Assembly (NCBI RefSeq): GCF_003173775.1
Contig: NZ_CP029552.1
Coordinates: 2,952,001-3,016,000 of the forward strand
Reading direction: 5' to 3'
Source: Methylobacterium sp. 17Sr1-1
Lineage (GTDB): Bacteria; Pseudomonadota; Alphaproteobacteria; Rhizobiales; Beijerinckiaceae
DNA length: 64,000 nt
The translations under genes were made by a program, and so were the position numbers. Positions 58,269 through 64,000 of this stretch are shown piece after piece. Below the pieces are notes generated by a model that was not told where the DNA came from, ran no database searches, and was given only the letters and a program-made list of their open reading frames with translations. Numbering within the stretch: the first letter of the stretch is position 1; each line of letters starts with the position of its first letter.

Positions 58269-59021
58269 TCAGGGCCGGCGATACACCCAGACCCGGGCCG
58301 GCGGCAGGTTGAGCCACACCTTGTTCGAGCGGCTGGCGGTGTAGGTCGTCGACTTGGCCGGGATCGGCGGCACCACCGCGTAGGTGAACTGCACGAACGG
58401 CGCGTCCGCATGCATGAGATCGTGGGCCGCCGTCAGCAGGTCGAGGCGCTGCTCCAGCGGCTTGGTGAAGAGCGGCAGGCTCGAGATCGTGGCGCAGGCC
58501 GGCTCGGCCACCACGCCCTCCAGGGTGGCGCGGATGTCGTAGGCGTCGCCCTGCAGCACGGTGGCCTTCGGGAAGCGCCGGCGCAGCAGCTTGCAGAAAT
58601 CCGGGTTGTACTCGACGAGCACCAGGCGCTCCGGCGCGATGCCGCGGCGCACCAGCGCGTCGGTCACCGGACCGGTGCCGGGCCCGAGCTCGATCACCGG
58701 TCCGGACAGGCGCGGATCGACGTAGGAGGCCATGGTGCGGGCGAGCATCCGGCCCGACGGCGTCACGGCGCCGGTAACCAGGGGCCGCTCGAACCAGGAG
58801 CGCAGGAACCGCGCCTCGTCCTCCAGGATGTCGCGCTTCTTCTGGGGCTTCGGATGAGGCAGCGGGCTCGAGACCGCGACGGCTTTGGCCCTGGATCGGT
58901 GAGGCAAAGGCAAGACCGAAGACCCTTGAACACGCGAAGAAAGATTGCTCGGGGAACGGCTGTCGTTCAAAGGCGCGCCGCCGTCAAGCCTGACGCGCCC
59001 GGAACGAGACCCGCGCCCCAC
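58269..59021 (-). CDS. pmtA: Phospholipid N-methyltransferase (PmtA-like)
   Basis: A 250-residue or shorter class I SAM methyltransferase. F-L-R-S-W-F-E-R-P near residue 73 and G-A-V-T-P-S-G-R-M-L-A-R follow a variable N-terminus, then the SAM loop V-I-E-L-G-P-G-T-G-P-V-T near 110 and N-P-D-F-C. This is the rhizobial PmtA pattern; such enzymes methylate phosphatidylethanolamine to phosphatidylcholine. The first 40 residues look poorly conserved, so the true start may be downstream. It is transcribed in the same direction as dnaJ, 88 bases away. Confidence 0.82.
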   Translation of the reverse strand: MGRGSRSGRVRLDGGAPLNDSRSPSNLSSRVQGSSVLPLPHRSRAKAVAVSSPLPHPKPQKKRDILEDEARFLRSWFERPLVTGAVTPSGRMLARTMASYVDPRLSGPVIELGPGTGPVTDALVRRGIAPERLVLVEYNPDFCKLLRRRFPKATVLQGDAYDIRATLEGVVAEPACATISSLPLFTKPLEQRLDLLTAAHDLMHADAPFVQFTYAVVPPIPAKSTTYTASRSNKVWLNLPPARVWVYRRP

Positions 59022-59109
59022 GCAATCCCGTCGCGCGTGAGAACGCGCGAGAATTGCGCCGGTTCGCGAGCCCCTGGAATCGGCGTGGCCGGAGCCGCGA
59101 GCCCGGCTG

Positions 59110-60285
59110 TCAGGCGCGGCCGGAGCCGCTGAGGCCGTCGAAGAATTCCTTCACCCGGGAGAAGAAGCCGGCGCTCTCCGGGTGGTTGTCGGCCTGGCTG
59201 CCGTGGGTGTCGAATTCCTGCAGGAGCTCGCGCTGGCGCTTGGTGAGGTTCTGCGGCGTCTCGACGAAGACCTGGATGTAGAGGTCGCCGACGTCGCGCG
59301 AGCGCAGGACCGGCATGCCCTTGCCCTTGAGGCGGAACTGCTTGTTGGTCTGGGTGCCGGCCGGGACCCGGACCGAGGTGTGCGAACCGTCGATCACCGG
59401 CACGGTGATCTCGCCCGAGAGCGCCGCCGTCACCATCGAGATCGGGACGCGGCAGAACAGGTCGGCCCCGTCGCGCTGGAAGAACGGGTGCGGCTTGATT
59501 GACAGGAAGATGTAGAGGTCGCCCGCCGGCCCGCCGCGCAGGCCCGATTCGCCCTCGCCGGCGAGCCGGATGCGCAGGCCGTCGTCGACGCCAGCCGGCA
59601 CGTTGATCGACAGGGTGCGCTCGCGGGTGACGCGGCCGGCACCCGAGCAGGCCGGGCATGGATCCTCGATGATCTCGCCGCGGCCCTGACAGTTCGGGCA
59701 GGTGCGCTCGATGGCGAAGAACCCTTGCGCCGCCCGCACGCGGCCGTAGCCGGCGCAGGTCGGGCAGGTCTTGGGCTTCGAGCCGGCCTTGGCGCCGGAG
59801 CCGGCGCAGACCTCGCAGGTGACCGAGGTCGGCAGCGTGATCGTCTCGGTCTTGCCGGTGAAGGCTTCCTCGAGGCTGATCTCGAGGTTGTAGCGCAGGT
59901 CGGCGCCGCGCTCGCGGCCCCCGCCCGGCCGCCCGCCCGGACCGGCGCCCGGGCGCCCGCCGCCAGGGCCGCCGCGGGCGTCGCCGAAGAACGTGTCGAA
60001 GATGTCCGACATGAAGTCGCCGAACTCGTTGCCGAATCCGGGGCCGCCCTGGCCGCCCTGCGAGAAGGCGGCGTGGCCGAAGCGGTCGTAGGCGGCGCGC
60101 TTCTGCCCGTCGGAGAGGCACTGGTAGGCCTCGTTGAGCTCCTTGAACTTGAGCTCGGCCTCCTTGTCGCCGGGGTTGCGATCGGGGTGGTAGACCATCG
60201 CCAGCTTGCGGAAGGCCGACTTCATCTCACCGTCGGTCGCGGTGCGGGCGACGCCCAGCACCTCGTAGTAGTCGCGCTTCGACAT
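59110..60285 (-). CDS. dnaJ: Chaperone DnaJ
   Basis: A 391-residue co-chaperone. J domain (residues 1-70) with Y-H-P-D-R-N-P-G and the HPD triplet that stimulates DnaK, G/F-rich linker, four zinc motifs ([24 protein letters not shown] and C-P-A-C-S-G-A-G) and two C-terminal substrate-binding domains. The start giving [11 protein letters not shown] is at 60285; the 12 codons upstream are not typical. It follows dnaK on the same strand with two hairpins between. Confidence 0.96.
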   Translation of the reverse strand: MSKRDYYEVLGVARTATDGEMKSAFRKLAMVYHPDRNPGDKEAELKFKELNEAYQCLSDGQKRAAYDRFGHAAFSQGGQGGPGFGNEFGDFMSDIFDTFFGDARGGPGGGRPGAGPGGRPGGGRERGADLRYNLEISLEEAFTGKTETITLPTSVTCEVCAGSGAKAGSKPKTCPTCAGYGRVRAAQGFFAIERTCPNCQGRGEIIEDPCPACSGAGRVTRERTLSINVPAGVDDGLRIRLAGEGESGLRGGPAGDLYIFLSIKPHPFFQRDGADLFCRVPISMVTAALSGEITVPVIDGSHTSVRVPAGTQTNKQFRLKGKGMPVLRSRDVGDLYIQVFVETPQNLTKRQRELLQEFDTHGSQADNHPESAGFFSRVKEFFDGLSGSGRA

Positions 60286-60334
60286 TCCTGTCCCCGGCCC
60301 CGCCGTATCCCCGTCGGGCATCGTCCATACACGT

Positions 60335-60369
60335 CCGGTCCCCGGCGCCGTTGGGGCGCCGGGGACCGG
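60335..60369 (-). terminator. GC-rich hairpin 1 between dnaK and dnaJ
   Basis: CCGGTCCCCGGCGCC pairs exactly with GGCGCCGGGGACCGG over 15 bases with a 5-base loop. No T-run follows on the minus strand, so this may be a processing signal or attenuator rather than a simple terminator. Confidence 0.65.
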
Positions 60370-60388
60370 GTCGCATCGTAATCACTGG

Positions 60389-60415
60389 GCCGCACGGATC
60401 TCAGATCCGTGCGGC
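60389..60415 (-). terminator. Hairpin 2 between dnaK and dnaJ
   Basis: GCCGCACGGATCT and AGATCCGTGCGGC form a perfect 13-base palindrome with a single central base, 16 bases past the dnaK stop. Together with hairpin 1 it probably reduces dnaJ expression relative to dnaK. Confidence 0.65.
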
Positions 60416-60431
60416 AACCTCAAGGCGTGAT

Positions 60432-62348
<1,917 letters not shown>

Positions 62349-62736
62349 GGTGGGATCCCTCGTTGGTGTTTTTTAAGCAGACCGCCGAGCCCCGAAGCAG
62401 CTCGGCCCATGGCGGTACTTGTCGAATGGTTTGAGCCGGGGCGGGCCGGACCGGACCACGCATCGCCGGAGGACCGGCGAGCGGGGGCGTTGCCCGCGCC
62501 GAGCCGGATATAAGAAGGCCGTTTCGGGGCCGCAAGGCGAGCCGGGCCGGCTCGCGCATCGCGTTTCGCGCGGGCCCGCCGAGGCGGTTTCGCCCGGGCC
62601 GCTCCTCCCCAGACCTATGGTCAAGCCGCCACGACAATGTTGCGGACTTGCCACGCCCGTGCCACGGACCCCATGCTAGGACTCGGCGCGAGCTCTATCC
62701 CCTGCCGTTCGCCCCTTGTCTGTCGCCTGGAGCCTG
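62349..62736. other. 388-base divergent regulatory region between dnaK and the exported-protein gene
   Basis: No reading frame looks real here. It contains the dnaK heat-shock promoter at 62505-62536 on the minus strand. The region near 62640-62700 must carry the promoter of the divergent gene, but no clear motif could be assigned. Confidence 0.5.
62505..62536 (-). promoter_or_regulatory. Heat-shock (sigma-32/RpoH-type) promoter of dnaK
   Basis: On the minus strand CTTG, 18 bases, and CTTATATCCG match exactly the alphaproteobacterial heat-shock promoter consensus CTTG-N17/18-CYTATNTNNG. It lies about 157 bases upstream of the dnaK ATG. The match is read directly from sequence; use by RpoH is inferred from the consensus. 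Confidence 0.85.
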
Positions 62737-63744
62737 ATGCAGCCCGTTCGCCCCTCCCCCCGCCCGGTGGCCCTGCCCGCGCTGGCGGCCCTGCCCCTCG
62801 CGGCGATTCTGGCGGCGGTCCTGATTGCGGCGCCGGCCCCGGCCTCGGCCCAGTCCTTCCTCGAGGAGTTGTTCGGCATCGGCCGCGCCGCCCGCCCACC
62901 GGTGCCCCCGGCCCCGGTGCCGGGCGCCCGCCCCCCGGGCGAGGCGCCACCGCCCGACGCCGCCCCCCGGCCCGCGCCGGCGCCGCCCGCGCCGCCCAAG
63001 CCCGTGGTGCTGAAGACCCCGAACGACGACGCGATCCTCGGCCAGGACCTGCAGCAGAACGGCAATGCCGGGTCGCTCCGCCTGGAGCGGGCGGGCGGCG
63101 GCTTCACCGCGCGCCTGACCCTCGCCGGCACCAAGGTCTCGCAGCCGACGGAGAGCTGCAAGGTCGCGATCGGTGACGGGCAGCCGCTCGCGCTCGCCGA
63201 CCAGGGCAAGCCCAACGGCATCACCCAGCTCGCCTCCGCGGGGGCGTCCTGCCCGCTGCGCTTCGAGATCCTGGAGGGCAGCGTGATGGTCACGCCTCTG
63301 GGCGAGGCCGACGCTTGCGTGTTCACGGCCGCCGACTGCGCCACCACCCCGAAGGGCCTGTGGGGGCCGGGCGCCGCCACCCTGATGCCGCGGGCGCAGG
63401 AATTCGATTCGGCCCGCGGCGTCGCCGACAAGGCGGTGCGGGAGAACTACAAGGTGATGACGAAGCGCGCCTCCCGCGAGGACGTGCGGCCGATCGTGAC
63501 CGAGCAGGCCGCCTTCTCGGCCGATCGGGAGCAGTTCTGCCGCGCCTATGTCCGCGAGGGCTCGCACGGCTTCTGCCACCTGCGCTTCTCGGAAGCGCGG
63601 GCCCTGTCGCTCGCCACCCGCCTCGGCCTCTCGGGCGCCGCCCCGACCGCCAGCAATGCGCCGCGTCCCGCCGCCCGCAAGCGGCCCGCCCCGGCGGTCG
63701 AGGGGATGAATCCCGGCTTCGAGGCCGGGGCGCAGGACCAGTAG
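62737..63744 (+). CDS. Exported proline-rich protein of unknown function
   Basis: A 335-residue protein with a signal peptide (L-A-A-L-P-L-A-A-I-L-A-A-V-L-I-A-A-P-A-P-A-S-A, cleavage near residue 38). Residues about 48-90 are rich in proline and alanine, after which a folded beta-rich domain runs to about 280 with five or six cysteines (E-S-C-K-V, S-C-P-L-R, D-A-C-V-F, D-C-A-T, F-C-R-A-Y, F-C-H-L-R), probably disulfide-bonded. A short proline-alanine tail ends it. I do not recognise the family. ATG 62737 is chosen; a TTG seven codons upstream is in frame. Confidence 0.72.
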   Translation: MQPVRPSPRPVALPALAALPLAAILAAVLIAAPAPASAQSFLEELFGIGRAARPPVPPAPVPGARPPGEAPPPDAAPRPAPAPPAPPKPVVLKTPNDDAILGQDLQQNGNAGSLRLERAGGGFTARLTLAGTKVSQPTESCKVAIGDGQPLALADQGKPNGITQLASAGASCPLRFEILEGSVMVTPLGEADACVFTAADCATTPKGLWGPGAATLMPRAQEFDSARGVADKAVRENYKVMTKRASREDVRPIVTEQAAFSADREQFCRAYVREGSHGFCHLRFSEARALSLATRLGLSGAAPTASNAPRPAARKRPAPAVEGMNPGFEAGAQDQ

Positions 63745-63773
63745 GCGCTCGTCCGCCGGGGCCGGATCGCCGG

Positions 63774-64000
63774 TCAGGCGTGGCCGGCGGTGGCCGAGAG
63801 CATGGCGGGCTCGATGCCGATGCCGCGCAGGGCCCGGTCGTACTTGGTCTCGAGGGCGCTGTTGAAGATCAGGTCCGGATCGGCCGGGCAGTGCAGCCAG
63901 CCATTGGCCTGGATCTCGCTCTCGAGCTGGCCGGCCTGCCAGCCGGCATAGCCGAGCGCCAGCACCGCGCTCGCCGGACCCTTGCCGACCGCGATCGCCC
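63774..64000 (-). CDS. YqgE/AlgH family protein, C-terminal part (cut by window edge)
   Basis: The minus strand encodes the last 75 codons, running off the right end. The segment [19 protein letters not shown] is the most conserved part of UPF0301 (YqgE/AlgH), and the tail with N-G-W-L, the acidic P-A-D-P-D-L-I-F and [11 protein letters not shown] follows the family. The biochemical function of the family is not settled. Confidence 0.88.
   Translation of the reverse strand, partial: AIAVGKGPASAVLALGYAGWQAGQLESEIQANGWLHCPADPDLIFNSALETKYDRALRGIGIEPAMLSATAGHA

Overview
The window reads as core chromosome of a high-GC alphaproteobacterium, most probably Methylobacterium or a close relative. The grounds are a pqqABCDE cluster whose PqqA is almost the Methylobacterium type, a PodJ-like polar factor with Sel1 repeats, a DnaK promoter matching the alphaproteobacterial heat-shock consensus, an orphan ccmCDG cluster, dapF-mtaB-ftsY linkage, and several palindromic intergenic repeat families. 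This assignment is inference. I see no tRNA, rRNA, CRISPR array, prophage, transposase or integrase gene.

Layout. 1-2.9 kb: the start of a GMC-type flavin oxidoreductase on the minus strand faces a tight plus-strand operon (DoxX-like membrane protein, cupin, SMP-30/gluconolactonase, tandem-VOC protein) that looks like a small peripheral oxidation and lactone-hydrolysis module. 3.1-10.2 kb: a kinase-like P-loop protein with an altered Walker A, small exported proteins, pyruvate kinase, threonine synthase and an M16 peptidase. 10.7-15.3 kb: an LpxC-like deacetylase with an internal insertion and a 7-TM PAS-GGDEF-EAL protein. 15.4-22.5 kb: ccmCDG, dapF, mtaB, an RluA-type pseudouridine synthase and ftsY. 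22.8-25.4 kb: a LysR regulator facing an SDR gene, then a GST. 25.5-32.8 kb: a histidine kinase/response regulator pair, then the PQQ cluster with two tandem pqqA genes, separate pqqC and pqqD, and two exported proteins of unknown function overlapping the end of pqqE. 32.8-40.3 kb: a truncated diguanylate cyclase remnant, a cyclase-family hydrolase, ArfB, the Lhr-like helicase/PdeM DNA-damage pair, and a TauE/SafE-TIGR02186-DUF3429 minus-strand operon. 40.6-51.1 kb: PodJ-like protein, a divergent MerR regulator, and a beta-oxidation operon (acyl-CoA dehydrogenase, thiolase, a small exported protein, FadJ-like bifunctional enzyme). 51.3-58 kb: lipid-kinase-like/metallophosphoesterase pair, an AlgX/AlgJ-like protein, 2'-5' RNA ligase-like protein, PAP2 phosphatase, crotonase, threonine/serine dehydratase and a tRNA-editing domain protein. 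58.2-64 kb: PmtA-like methyltransferase, dnaJ and dnaK with a sigma-32-type promoter, an exported proline-rich protein, and the end of a YqgE/AlgH protein.

Three themes stand out. First, the PQQ locus: duplicated peptide precursor genes, hairpins around them, a local two-component system, and two coupled exported genes. Second, a recurring pattern of short in-frame tandem repeats at or just before gene starts (ccmC, the RluA-type gene, the TIGR02186 gene, the pqqC leader), with related internal repeats in podJ and the histidine kinase. Third, four families of palindromic intergenic repeats, often lying between convergent or co-directional genes where they could serve as terminators. I did not find a convincing wholly new system; the best candidates for new biology are the two genes behind pqqE, the LpxC-like protein, and the GMC/lactonase operon.
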